From contig NZ_JAADZW010000001.1 in NCBI RefSeq assembly GCF_010645065.1, forward strand, positions 124,001 to 188,000: a stretch of DNA of 64,000 nt. The letters run 5' to 3'. A model generated the notes under the pieces. The model was given only the letters and a program-made list of their open reading frames with translations. It did no database searches and was not told the DNA's origin. The position numbers were made by a program, and so were the translations under genes. Origin of the DNA: Flavobacterium fluviatile. Its GTDB lineage: Bacteria > Bacteroidota > Bacteroidia > Flavobacteriales > Flavobacteriaceae. The first letter of the stretch is position 1, and the number at the start of each line of letters is the position of its first letter. Below, one piece after another: positions 36,015 to 44,665 of this stretch.

Positions 36015-37196
36015 TTATTTTTTACGTTTTAAGATTTCGTCTTTGGTATTGGGCTTAAAAGAAGCACCTGCGCAGCGCATTACCGCATCAAACCCGTAAC
36101 GGTTTTTCATGCGGTCCATAGCCTGATAGAGCGCCAGCATTTCTTCGGTATCGTTAAAAAGGTCGATCTGATAGGTTCCCCGCACCAGTCCGCTGAAACG
36201 CACCCCGATCAGGCGCAGCCGCATGCGACGCTGGTAGAGTTTGTCAAAAAGATCCATTGCGGTCTGGGTCAGTATGTGGTCTGCCGAGGTGTACTGGACC
36301 CTGCACTGTTTGGTTTCGGTATCAAAATTGGCATACCTGATCTTTACCGTTACGGTCGAGGCCAGCCACTGCTCAGAGCGGAGCTGATAGGAAAGTTTCT
36401 CGACCATGCCCAGAATAACCCTTCCCAGCTTGTCGATATCAATTGTATCTTGGGAAAAAGTATGTTCGGTGGAAATCGATTTTCTTTCCGTGTAGGGCTC
36501 CACGGGATTGTTATCAATCCCATTGGCTTTTTTCCAGAGCTCGATGCCGTTCTGGCCGATCATGCGCTGGAGCGCTTCGGCTGGCATTTCAGAAAGGGTC
36601 TTAATGGTGCGTATACCGATGCGGGATAAGAGCTGGAAGGTTTTATCGCCCACCATGGGTATTTTCCGCACTGAGAGGGGATTTAAAAAAGACTGCACCA
36701 GATGCTCGGGGATTTCAAGGTTCTGCTTCTGTTTTCCTTCTCCCGTGCCGATCTTCGATACCGTTTTGTTCACCGAAAGGGCAAAGGTAAGGGGAAGGCC
36801 GGTTTCCTTTGTGATGCGATGCGCCAGTTCATCGGTCCATTTGTAGCTTCCGTAGAATTTATCCATGCCGGTAATGTCAAGATAGAATTCATCAATAGAG
36901 GCTTTTTCTACTACAGGCGCTTTTTCCTGAATAATTTCAGTAACGTCATGGGAAAGCCTTGAATAGAGTTCCATATCTCCTTTCATGACTTTAGCCTGCG
37001 GGCATAATTTGAGTGCCATCTGGATCGGCATTGCCGAGCGCACCCCGAAACGGCGCGCCTCATACGAGCATGAGGCTACAACGCCCCGATCCCCGCCACC
37101 TATAATCAGCGGAATGCCATTAAGCTCTGAATTGGTAAGCCTTTCGCAGGAAACGAAAAAGGTATTCATGTCAATATGTACAATTGCCCGGTTCAT
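36015..37196 (-). CDS. dinB: Y-family DNA polymerase (DinB/ImuB-like)
   Basis: This 393-residue protein has the catalytic residues of an active Y-family polymerase: Asp9 in VHIDMNTFFVSCE and Asp102-Glu103 in SIDEFYLD. The helix-hairpin-helix region is near RKIPMVGDKTFQLLSRIGI, and the little-finger domain covers about residues 230-350. It inserts bases opposite damaged DNA. Retained catalytic residues argue against a pure ImuB scaffold. It is the first gene of a dinB-dnaE2-alkB run. The upstream -7 box and TAGTA(A)CAG repeat suggest damage control, as an inference. Confidence 0.93.
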   Translation of the reverse strand: MNRAIVHIDMNTFFVSCERLTNSELNGIPLIIGGGDRGVVASCSYEARRFGVRSAMPIQMALKLCPQAKVMKGDMELYSRLSHDVTEIIQEKAPVVEKASIDEFYLDITGMDKFYGSYKWTDELAHRITKETGLPLTFALSVNKTVSKIGTGEGKQKQNLEIPEHLVQSFLNPLSVRKIPMVGDKTFQLLSRIGIRTIKTLSEMPAEALQRMIGQNGIELWKKANGIDNNPVEPYTERKSISTEHTFSQDTIDIDKLGRVILGMVEKLSYQLRSEQWLASTVTVKIRYANFDTETKQCRVQYTSADHILTQTAMDLFDKLYQRRMRLRLIGVRFSGLVRGTYQIDLFNDTEEMLALYQAMDRMKNRYGFDAVMRCAGASFKPNTKDEILKRKK

Positions 37197-37219
37197 AATC
37201 TATATCATTTTATACAGAT

Positions 37220-37243
37220 CAAAATTAGTACAGATAGTAACAG
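37220..37243 (-). promoter_or_regulatory. Promoter and possible operator of dinB-dnaE2-alkB
   Basis: On the minus strand TAATTTTG (plus 37220-37227) matches the TAnnTTTG -7 box, 24 bases before the start codon. Immediately upstream is a direct repeat, seen on the plus strand as TAGTACAG (37226-37233) and TAGTAACAG (37235-37243), which could bind a repressor. The rest of 37244-37628 is AT-rich and shows no gene. Confidence 0.4.
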
Positions 37244-37628
37244 TTTTAAATTTTTATATGTTATAAATAGCAACAAAATTTAAAAAGCCTTATTTTTAAA
37301 GACATAACAAAACTGCTTTTTAAACTATAAACTGCTTTATTCAGAATTTTCAGAAGGGTCTGTAAGTGAAGGAAAGCTTCCGAATATTTGAAAAATACAG
37401 CCTGCAGTTTTTGATATTTATTCAATAGAATGAATAAATCATTTAATTATGCGCAATAATTGAGCGGTCAATAGTGTTTTGTTTAATTAAAATTCGTAAA
37501 TTTAATAGCTATTAACCGCTCCACGGATATAATTCAATCGTTTATCGATTTACAAAGACTTATATTTTTATAAGGTATTTGCAGATTCTTAGATTCTTGT
37601 CTTCTGTTACTGCAAAAAAATATAAGCC

Positions 37629-38078
37629 ATGTCCAAACTCAAGAATTTCCAGAAAGTTATAGTTATAGCTGATGATGATGAAGACGACAGACTGCTATTT
37701 TTTGATGCAGTGGAGGATTTAAAACTTCCTGTTGCTGTTGAGGCTGCTTGCGACGGTCAGGAACTTCTTAATACACTTGATAGCAGTTTAGAGCGCCTTC
37801 CTGATATGATTTTCCTTGATATCAACATGCCTATCAAAAACGGATTTGACTGCCTGGAGGAAATCCGCAGCAGGGATGGTGGTTTGAAAAAGGTGAGGAT
37901 TATTATGCTGTCTACGAGCAAAAGCCCCCACAATATTGAACTCAGCTATAAACTTGGTGCTGATTTCTATGCTGTAAAACCAAGCAGTTTTCAGGGACTG
38001 AAAAATCTTCTTCAAAAAGTATTTGAAATGGACTGGAACAGTGTCCAGAAAAGCAGTTCTAAATTCCTTATTGCCTGA
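37629..38078 (+). CDS. Single-domain response regulator (Rcp1-like CheY fold)
   Basis: This 149-residue receiver domain has the acidic pocket Asp15-Asp16-Asp17 in VIADDDEDDR, the phosphoacceptor Asp64 in IFLDINMPIKNG, the switch Ser95-Thr96 in IIMLSTS and Lys117 in YAVKPSS. There is no output domain, as in Rcp1-type regulators that follow phytochrome-like or hybrid kinases. No kinase gene is nearby. A decayed paralogue follows at 38275. Confidence 0.92.
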   Translation: MSKLKNFQKVIVIADDDEDDRLLFFDAVEDLKLPVAVEAACDGQELLNTLDSSLERLPDMIFLDINMPIKNGFDCLEEIRSRDGGLKKVRIIMLSTSKSPHNIELSYKLGADFYAVKPSSFQGLKNLLQKVFEMDWNSVQKSSSKFLIA

Positions 38079-38274
38079 GCAATATTATTTTCATTTTGTA
38101 ATTGAAATCTCTTAATTATTGAACGTCTTTTCCTAAATAAAAAATAATTATCTTTATCTGATGCTGTCCCCTCAGCTGCAATTTCTCCCATGATAGTTTT
38201 CTAAAGGCTTATTTTTTTAGTAACCCTGCAGGTTCAGAGATTTTTTTTGAAAATGCATTATAAAATGTAAACTC

Positions 38275-38722
38275 ATGACACAGCAGCAGAACCCTGAGCG
38301 TATTATTTATCTTGATGAAGATGAAGATGATGAGAGAATTCTCTTTCTAGAGGCGGCGGCAGAATTAAAACTGCCCATCAGCATAGTTCAGACAGCAGAT
38401 GGAAATGAGCTGCTCCAACCACTTAAGAATGCGGAGCGTCATCCAGATTTTATTTTTCTGAATATCAATATGCCGTGAAAAAACGGTTTTGAATCCCTCA
38501 AAGAGATCCGCAATTCCTCAAGGCGTTCTGAAGGGCGTAAAAATAATTATGCTTTCCACTAGCAGCAGTTCTATACATATTCAGATTTCCTATAGGTTCG
38601 GTGCGGATTATTATGCCGTAAAACCAAGAACCTACCAAGGGATCATAGAACTGCTCAATAAAGTATTTACTGAGTTTAACAGCCTGAAAAGCGATATGAA
38701 AAAGTTCCTGCCGGAATTATAA
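38275..38722 (+). pseudogene. Broken second response regulator
   Basis: This is a paralogue of the 37629 regulator with three lesions. A TGA at 38476-38478 interrupts it right after NINMP, where an intact gene reads P-x-KNG. A frameshift near 38520 means that RNSSRRSEG must change frame to continue as LKGVKIIMLSTSSSS ... ADYYAVKPRTYQG. The phosphoacceptor Asp is replaced by Asn (FIFLNINMP). The reading frame after the shift runs to 38722. The pieces align along the full receiver fold, so this is a tandem duplicate in decay. Confidence 0.85.
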
Positions 38723-38777
38723 AATATTGTGGATTTCAGACTTGGAATGTTCGGCCTCTTTTCAGTCTTTTCTGTGT

Positions 38778-39092
38778 TTATACTTCAACTGACTCCTGTA
38801 TTACTTCTTCTTCAGGAGCTTCCAATGCCTCTGATGCTGCTGCTTCAATGGCAGTAACAGGCTGCTCAGACGGGGCAGCGGGCTGTGCAGCGGTGCGTTT
38901 TATCAGCAGGTAAAAATCTTTAAGATGCCACCAGGCAGGACACCTTTCAACAGGGCCGTTGAAATTGCGGATTCCAATATAGCAGCTCTTTAAAAAAAGC
39001 TGCGTATCTGTAATCTTTGCCCAGGGTTTCCAGTCCACTTCCTGGGGCGGGGGAAATGTTTCAAAATGTCTTTTTATATCTTCGTAATTCAT
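38778..39092 (-). CDS. DUF6965-like small protein
   Basis: The Met at 39092 (104 residues) is the better start (MNYEDIKRHFETFPPPQEV), since the longer frame only adds MNYFCS. The core KITDTQLFLKSCYIGIRNF ... RCPAWWHLKDFYLLIK resembles the DUF6965 family of short Bacteroidota proteins. The tail is Ala/Glu rich and probably disordered. Function is unknown. Confidence 0.65.
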   Translation of the reverse strand: MNYEDIKRHFETFPPPQEVDWKPWAKITDTQLFLKSCYIGIRNFNGPVERCPAWWHLKDFYLLIKRTAAQPAAPSEQPVTAIEAAASEALEAPEEEVIQESVEV

Positions 39093-39430
39093 GCTGCAAA
39101 AATAATTCAAAACTATACATCAGACAAGGCTGGCACTGCTTTTACAGCCTGTTTGCCATCTCTTTTTCCGCAGGATTTTACCACTATTCTGTCACCCAGC
39201 TGTTTGCCGGTGCTTTACCTTTACTGTTTTATCATAATACTTTTTTTTTTCGTTAATACAGCAGGACGCTGCCTGCAGAAAAAAAGTAAGGAAGAGGGGA
39301 AATTCAAATACTGTTTAAACTGCACCAAAAGCCTTGTAAAGACTGCAGGAAATCTTTAAGAATGGACTGCTGCCTTAAAAAGCTGTAATTCTAAAAGAAT
39401 AAACTGTAAGTGATCTGTCTCAGGTTTTGG

Positions 39431-39605
39431 TAATTTTGCTATATATTGGTAAAGTAAACAACATTTTAATCAGTCAGAAAAAAAACAGGGGACCGGCGGG
39501 GTTCGTCTGAAGGTTCTGTACAATGATTTAGTTAGTTACCGCATACCATTCCAGGCACCCGCCGGCTGCCAGAAAGCTCCTTGAACTTTGAGGGGCTTTT
39601 TTTTG
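39431..39605 (+). ncRNA. Candidate structured small RNA with promoter box and terminator
   Basis: TAATTTTG (39431-39438) is a -7 box. The transcript that would start near 39445 has a long-range GC stem, CCGGCGGG (39493-39500) with CCCGCCGG (39558-39565), around a 57-base loop. It ends in a hairpin AAAGCTCC ... GGGGCTTT (39573 to about 39599) followed by eight T. No coding frame covers it. The GC-rich stem stands out in AT-rich DNA. The Flavobacteria-specific RNA families in Rfam are the obvious comparison, and I cannot assign one. Confidence 0.5.
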
Positions 39606-40524
39606 TGTACCAGAGAACTTTTGTTTTCTCAGTTCTAATCTTGGCAGCTATAAGGAAACTAATGATCCTAAAATGAGTTTTTTATATGATTGTATTATAT
39701 AAAAAGAAATACACAGTTGAAATAACTTGTCGTTTTAGATCTTTTGCTTCTTTTTAAAATAAAAATAAAATTTCCATCTCTAATCCGTAATTGTATGTTT
39801 TTTGGCAAATGAGTAGACTAATTTTCGAAAATTACTTTGACTTGCTGAAATTCAGCTTTTTTATTTGTTCGACATCTTCCAGGCTTTTTCAGCTTGAAAA
39901 ATAAGCATATCCTATCCGTTTTTGATTGCTGCAACTCTTTCTTTTGCATTTTTTGGAAATTGAGTTTTTTCTGTAAAAACTCATAAGGCAGATCCGGGCA
40001 GAGCTGTATGTTTGGGCTTATGCCCAGTATGGACTCTCTTAAATTTTGAATGGAAGAAGTTCATTGGTTTTATATTTTAAATAAAATGGCTTTAAAAAAT
40101 ACAGGTTATTACGTGAAGCCGTAAAGAAAAACTTATTTTTTATTGTTAATTTGAAATGTCTGAAAAATTAGCTAGATGTGCTGTATAGCGGTCACTTTTC
40201 ATTAGCTTGTTTGAATATATAGGGATATTCATCAGTATAGGATTTCCTATTTTATCATTTTTTTTGATTCAGTTAATGAATTAAAAATGATTCTATAGAA
40301 CAATTCGTCCTATGTTATTGCGCAGCCACTGTTTTTCTAAAGACAGGATTAAAAAATAAATCACAATAGGACTAAATAAAATGAAAGATCAGAAATTAAA
40401 ACTTAGAAAAACCTTTGAAACTTATAGCGTTGAGTAAGCATTATCTTGTTCAATAATTAAGAAAGACGCTATAGAAATTTTAGCTTTTGAACGACACAAA
40501 ATCAATAATGTAAAATAATTAACC
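39606..40524. other. About 0.9 kb gap upstream of the sdp-like operon
   Basis: No convincing gene is present. A minus-strand stretch at about 39830-40060 is open for roughly 80 codons but lacks a start and recognisable motifs. The TTACG palindrome at 40109 is the main structured feature. The gap before the ncRNA (39093-39430) is also empty. Confidence 0.4.
40109..40124. promoter_or_regulatory. TTACG-N6-CGTAA palindrome upstream of the sdp-like operon
   Basis: TTACG and CGTAA flank TGAAGC, followed by AAAG and a T-rich/TTTGAAA stretch. A matching site is upstream of hamA at 46525. It may bind the same regulator. It lies about 400 bases before sdpC, so a link is uncertain. Confidence 0.35.
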
Positions 40525-41397
40525 ATGAAATTAATAAAAAAGCATGTGTGTAAAATAGCACTTACTTTATCGCTTAGCCTATTGTTTGCAAGCTGCAGCC
40601 AATATGAAGCAAACGGATCGGATAAAGAAACTTCTGCTCAATACACCGATGTAGAGCTCTTTAATTCAATTTTTTTTGGGGTTGGAGAGTTTGCGGCAAA
40701 CATAAATCAGCTAAAGAGTAAAGTCCAGCTCACAGATAATCTTAAAAATGACAAAAGAGCTGAAGTGCTTGGTAAGCTTGATATTCTGATAAATGAAATA
40801 AATAGAAAAAACCCGGGTTTCCTGTCAGAATTTAAAGCGCTAATAACCAGCGGGGATCAAAGAAAAGTACAGATTGCTATTGAAGCTGGATCTACAATGA
40901 TTAAAGAAAATTTTGAAGTAATATTTCCTGAACTTAAGCAGGTCTTCCAAAAGGTTAAATCGGATATCCATACCGGTAAGTTTAAACTTAGCCAGAAAGA
41001 CAGTTTTAAAACCTACATGGAAACATTTCAGAGTGCACTTGAAAAGGGAGAATATAACAGTCTGCTAAAAAAGAACATGATAACAGAAGAAGGTGAAGAG
41101 TATGTTGTCCCTTGCACATGGGCAGTGGCTTGCGTTGCTTATTTTGCGATAGCTGCGCACAATACAGTGGCAGTTACCGCTTTGATTTATTTTAAGTTTG
41201 CATTTTACGGTCCCAGCATTGATAGCGGGAGCCAGGTTTCATATGACGGTGCGATAGATTACGGTTTAGACTATACAGGTATGGATTACATAGGTCCAGA
41301 TGACATAAATCCTGGACCAATTTTTATAGATCCTGACGAAGCTAATTTGCGAACAGAATCATTAATTAATGAGATTGCCGAATATTATGCGGATTGA
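40525..41397 (+). CDS. sdpC: SdpC-family antimicrobial protein precursor, lipoprotein form
   Basis: This 290-residue protein matches Bacillus SdpC at two places. Near the N-terminus FNSIFFGVGEFA (residues 46-57) parallels the SdpC FGQGE region. The hydrophobic core (about 193-232) starts VVPCTWAVACVAYF, with Cys197 and Cys203 in a C-x5-C spacing like the disulfide of the mature SDP peptide. In Bacillus that peptide inserts into membranes and collapses the proton motive force. Unlike the Bacillus protein, this one has a lipobox (FASC, Cys24). The C-terminal 60 residues are acidic and Gly/Asp rich. It is the first gene of the operon. Confidence 0.85.
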   Translation: MKLIKKHVCKIALTLSLSLLFASCSQYEANGSDKETSAQYTDVELFNSIFFGVGEFAANINQLKSKVQLTDNLKNDKRAEVLGKLDILINEINRKNPGFLSEFKALITSGDQRKVQIAIEAGSTMIKENFEVIFPELKQVFQKVKSDIHTGKFKLSQKDSFKTYMETFQSALEKGEYNSLLKKNMITEEGEEYVVPCTWAVACVAYFAIAAHNTVAVTALIYFKFAFYGPSIDSGSQVSYDGAIDYGLDYTGMDYIGPDDINPGPIFIDPDEANLRTESLINEIAEYYAD

Positions 41398-41965
41398 TAA
41401 ATTATTTAAAGGCAAAAGTTATTTTATAACTTTTGCCATCTGCTCCATTTTTACATTTGCATTTATTTCAGGAGTGTTTTTTTATACTGTTCGCGAGAAC
41501 CCTGTAAAACTAAATATTAATTTAGAAAATAAGCTTTTCACTTTTGTCCCTCAGGGGTGGGCTTTTTTTACAAGAAACCCGAGAGAGGCGCAAATTGTGA
41601 TTTACAAAAAAAACAGCGACAATAGGTTTGAAGAAATTTCGCAAAGGCATTCGTCTTACCAAAATATATTTGGGCTTAATAGAACAGCATCAAAAGTAAT
41701 GTCAGAACTACAGTTTGTGAAAAGGCAAATAAATGACAGCCTATACAAGAATACAATGTGGAGCTATCAAAGAGGATTATACTCTAAAGTAGCCATGAAT
41801 GCAATTCCGGTCCAAAATCAGATGAAAGACCCGATACTTTGCGGTGAATATGTAGTCGTTTATCAAAAAGCGATACCTTGGGCGTGGAGCAGATCGTTAA
41901 ATAGAATAAAAATGCCAGCAAAAATAATCCGTTTAAATATAAAATGTAATGATAGAGAAAATTAA
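41387..41965 (+). CDS. sdpA: SdpA-family antimicrobial peptide maturation protein
   Basis: The ATG at 41387 (192 residues, MRIDKLFKGKSYF) overlaps the sdpC stop and is preferred over one 18 bases upstream. One N-terminal membrane segment (about 12-32) is followed by the family-typical FTFVPQGWAFFTRNPRE and SSYQNIFGLNR. SdpA and SdpB are both needed to process SdpC into the active peptide in Bacillus. It is predicted to be membrane-anchored with its domain outside the cytoplasm. Confidence 0.85.
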   Translation: MRIDKLFKGKSYFITFAICSIFTFAFISGVFFYTVRENPVKLNINLENKLFTFVPQGWAFFTRNPREAQIVIYKKNSDNRFEEISQRHSSYQNIFGLNRTASKVMSELQFVKRQINDSLYKNTMWSYQRGLYSKVAMNAIPVQNQMKDPILCGEYVVVYQKAIPWAWSRSLNRIKMPAKIIRLNIKCNDREN

Positions 41966-42854
41966 TGAGCGGATTAGAACATTATGCTTAAAGTTTTTCC
42001 CGTATACAAACACTGTTGGACTTGCTAGAAGTATAGTTGCTATGGGAACATTACTCACTTTGATAGCAAATCCCATTTCCATATTATTCCACAAAAAAAT
42101 CGATGGCACAATAATAAATCCATTATTGAATCCGGTGCAGCCTATAAATCAATACAATTTTTTTACGCTCCTCGGTTTTGATAATATAGTTTATATGAAA
42201 GGATTGGCAATCCTTATCCTATTGATGACTATTTCCGGTTATTTTATGAAAATCACTTCGCTGCTGCATTGGTGGATTAGCATAAGCTTTCTTTATTTTT
42301 CATCAATAATAGATGGAGGGGATCAGATTGCGTCAATACTAAGCTTTTTGCTCATACCATTTTGCTTGACTGACCCAAGAAAAAATCATTGGCAATATAT
42401 GGAACCAATTGATTCAGCCAAAAATATAATAGGTCTATTCTCTATCTGGATAATAAGGATTCAGGTGGCACTAATATATTATCATGCTTCCTTTGGCAAG
42501 CTGACAGTAGCTGAATGGGTAAACGGCACGGCAATATATTACTGGTTTAACCATAGTGTTTTTGGAATGCCAACAGGTATGTCAATATGGATGAATCAAC
42601 TAATGAGCAATCCCTTGATTGTCTCATTTTTGACCTATGGCGTTATAGTTCTTGAAATATTATTATTTTTGGGCTTAACAGCATCAGTAAAATATCGAAA
42701 GATAATGCTCTATATTGGAATCGTATTTCATCTTTTTATAATCATGTACCATGGAATATTTTCATTTTTCTTTTCTATCTGCGCTGCGCTTATATTGTTT
42801 CTCTACCCAACATATCAATCTATAAATTTTAAATTATGGTTTCTAAAAAAATAA
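41949..42854 (+). CDS. sdpB: SdpB-family (HTTM-like) membrane protein
   Basis: This 301-residue polytopic membrane protein has about seven hydrophobic segments. It opens NTVGLARSIVAMGTLLTLIAN and has IRIQVALIYYHASFGKLTVAEWVNGTAIYYW near the middle, a pattern shared by SdpB and vitamin-K-carboxylase-like HTTM proteins. Its overlaps with sdpA (17 bases) and with the next gene (19 bases) show tight coupling. It would act with SdpA in maturing the toxin. Confidence 0.85.
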   Translation: MIEKINERIRTLCLKFFPYTNTVGLARSIVAMGTLLTLIANPISILFHKKIDGTIINPLLNPVQPINQYNFFTLLGFDNIVYMKGLAILILLMTISGYFMKITSLLHWWISISFLYFSSIIDGGDQIASILSFLLIPFCLTDPRKNHWQYMEPIDSAKNIIGLFSIWIIRIQVALIYYHASFGKLTVAEWVNGTAIYYWFNHSVFGMPTGMSIWMNQLMSNPLIVSFLTYGVIVLEILLFLGLTASVKYRKIMLYIGIVFHLFIIMYHGIFSFFFSICAALILFLYPTYQSINFKLWFLKK

Positions 42855-43282
42855 TAATACTTTACGCAATTAGCTTGTCGATATTTTTAATCTATATTCT
42901 GATGCTATTATTGCATTATTCAGAGATTCCTGAAATTGTTGCCTCCCATCTTGATATAAAAGGGAAGGTGAATGGCTATAGTTCTAAGAGTTCATTGTGG
43001 ATTTCATCAGGTGTTAATCTTCTTGTACTGGCTGTTATGGGGCTTTTAATAAAAAAGCCTGAATATGCCAATTATCCATTTGAAATTACAGATAAAAATA
43101 GAGAAAACGCATATGAGAAAATGCAGCTGTTTTTAGCAGTAATTGCAATTATCACCACAGCCTTTTTTTCTTTTATGGTATTTAAAGCTGTTGGATTTGA
43201 AAAGAATTTTCTATATCTCATTTTATATGCAATAGCAGCGCCAATAATTGCTCTGCTTTATTTTCGAGAAGCTGAAAAATAA
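42836..43282 (+). CDS. DUF1648-containing membrane protein, candidate SdpI-like immunity
   Basis: This 148-residue protein has about four membrane segments. The extracytoplasmic stretch YSEIPEIVASHLDIKGKVNGYSSK carries the DUF1648 pattern (IP-x-H-x5-G-x2-x-GY) found at the N-terminus of SdpI, the immunity protein of the Bacillus system. SdpI also has a second module that is not obvious here, so it is a short version. As the last gene before a terminator it most likely protects the producer. Confidence 0.75.
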   Translation: MVSKKIIILYAISLSIFLIYILMLLLHYSEIPEIVASHLDIKGKVNGYSSKSSLWISSGVNLLVLAVMGLLIKKPEYANYPFEITDKNRENAYEKMQLFLAVIAIITTAFFSFMVFKAVGFEKNFLYLILYAIAAPIIALLYFREAEK

Positions 43283-43354
43283 TGCTATTCAGCAAAAATT
43301 AATAGACCTGTAGCTGATCAATAATTCTGAGGTAAAGTATTTTCAAAAAAAAAT

Positions 43355-43398
43355 AAATCATGCGCTTCGGATATATTTGAAGTGCATGATTTTTTTTT
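43355..43398 (+). terminator. Terminator of the sdp-like operon
   Basis: AAATCATGCGCTTC (43355-43368) pairs with GAAGTGCATGATTT (43379-43392) with one G-T wobble, and is followed by T residues. Confidence 0.88.
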
Positions 43399-43480
43399 AA
43401 AATTTTATTTGGTATACAGTTTCGAACCTAAAGCCGTAAAGCCTTGTTTTTACTGGATTTTTGATTTTTAAAATATCTTG

Positions 43481-43497
43481 TGCCACGATTCTGCCAC
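43481..43497. repeat. att-like element, copy 2: TGCCAC-GATTC-TGCCAC
   Basis: Two TGCCAC hexamers flank GATTC, the same layout as the element at 12711. TTGTGCCA and TGCCACAA also form an imperfect inverted repeat. No other feature is seen from 43399 to 43700. Confidence 0.35.
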
Positions 43498-43710
43498 AAA
43501 ATTTGTTATGACTGTCTATTAGCAAATTTTAAAGTAAGTCCACTATAATATTTATAGTAACCTTAATTTTTTGTGAAAGAAAAGATTTCAATTTATGTTT
43601 TTAAAAATATGGACATGGTCACTAAGAATAATTTTAAAAGTAGCAATTTTTGGCATTTCATTTTATGAAATTGGCGATAAGGAATATGTTTGTGGTTATT
43701 TATAGCCTTA

Positions 43711-43744
43711 AAGACGCATCGAAGCCGAAGCTTCGATGCGTCTT
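43711..43744 (-). terminator. Terminator with a cUUCGg tetraloop
   Basis: On the minus strand a perfect 15-bp stem (arms AAGACGCATCGAAGC and GCTTCGATGCGTCTT) is closed by TTCG, giving the very stable C(UUCG)G loop. It lies 24 bases after the 43768 stop. Confidence 0.82.
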
Positions 43745-43767
43745 AAATTCTGCTTAACGGACTGATT

Positions 43768-44043
43768 TTAGCTGTAAGTCTCATAAAGATCGCTTACGCA
43801 GGTTCCGCACACAGGCCTTCCCTTGTCAGCTGCAAACTGTCTGGCATCATCTTCATTGAGGCATGTTTTGACTTTAGTAATGTCATCTGCTCTCCGGTCT
43901 TCTATTTTCTGGCAGATACACTTAAAAAGTGCACTGCATCCGCCGTCAGGGTTAAATTTTCCTTTGAAGATGTGGATCTCATCAGTTTCTTTGTATTTGA
44001 AGAATGAGTAAGCAATTTCATTTTCTTCCTTTTTTGCTGTCAT
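43768..44043 (-). CDS. Cysteine-containing small hypothetical protein
   Basis: This 91-residue hydrophilic protein has several Cys (CSALFKCIC near 36-44, TCLNEDD near 60, CGTC near 79-82) that could bind metal. It starts IAYSFFKYKETDEIHIFKGKFNPDGG. It has a strong terminator, supporting a real gene. I do not recognise a family and assign no function. It lies among mobile-element genes. Confidence 0.7.
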   Translation of the reverse strand: MTAKKEENEIAYSFFKYKETDEIHIFKGKFNPDGGCSALFKCICQKIEDRRADDITKVKTCLNEDDARQFAADKGRPVCGTCVSDLYETYS

Positions 44044-44156
44044 AAAATATTAATTAGGTTAAAAATCAAATTCAAAAATAGTTTCTATTAAAATAGCCAT
44101 TGTACGGATTTCTGTAGTTTTAAATGAAATTATAGAAAAGTACGATGAAATCAATC

Positions 44157-44387
44157 CTAGACAATTCTGGTCACTGAAATAAGAGAGGTTCTGCGCAGCT
44201 CTCTTTTCATTTTGAATATGAGCGGCATCAGGATTAAAAAAGCAATTGTCCCGTGGGATGCCGATATGCTGGCTATAGAAATCGAAACCAGTAGGGATGC
44301 CAGCAGTAGAGATCCAAAGAGAAGCTTATTTATCATAAAAAGATTGATTTTTCGAAAAGTTTCCGATTTAAAGAATGAGTGAGCCAT
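44157..44387 (-). CDS. Small membrane protein (weak)
   Basis: Using the Met at 44387 gives 76 residues, MAHSFFKSETFRKINLF, with two hydrophobic stretches (about 22-40 and 47-58) and a basic tail. The longer frame from 44444 is less plausible. No family is recognised, and it may be a chance frame. Confidence 0.35.
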   Translation of the reverse strand: MAHSFFKSETFRKINLFMINKLLFGSLLLASLLVSISIASISASHGTIAFLILMPLIFKMKRELRRTSLISVTRIV

Positions 44388-44559
44388 ATTAGTGATTTTT
44401 AAGATTACTGCTGTACATTTTTTTAGCAAATTAAATACTAACATAGTTTCAGTATAGGTAGGTTCGGTGCGAGGTTTTTTTTCGTACGAATAATTATTTA
44501 TTCATAAGACCATATTGAATGGACTAATGCAAAAGTCGGGTTAAAAATGAAACAAACTA

Positions 44560-44575
44560 CAGGTGAAAATACCTG
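44560..44575. promoter_or_regulatory. CAGGT-N6-ACCTG palindrome
   Basis: CAGGT and ACCTG flank GAAAAT and are followed by ATTTT. It shares its half-sites with the 22-bp palindrome at 46463. Confidence 0.35.
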
Positions 44576-44665
44576 ATTTTAAGATTGCAGAAATGTGGAC
44601 AGAAATGAAAACGGAAGTATTGAAGGAGAAGAAATGATGTACAACGATTCAAGCCTGGGAGAGGC

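Noticed and set aside
39830..40060. A minus-strand stretch open for about 80 codons
   Set aside because: It has no plausible start and no motif, and AT-rich DNA gives such frames by chance.
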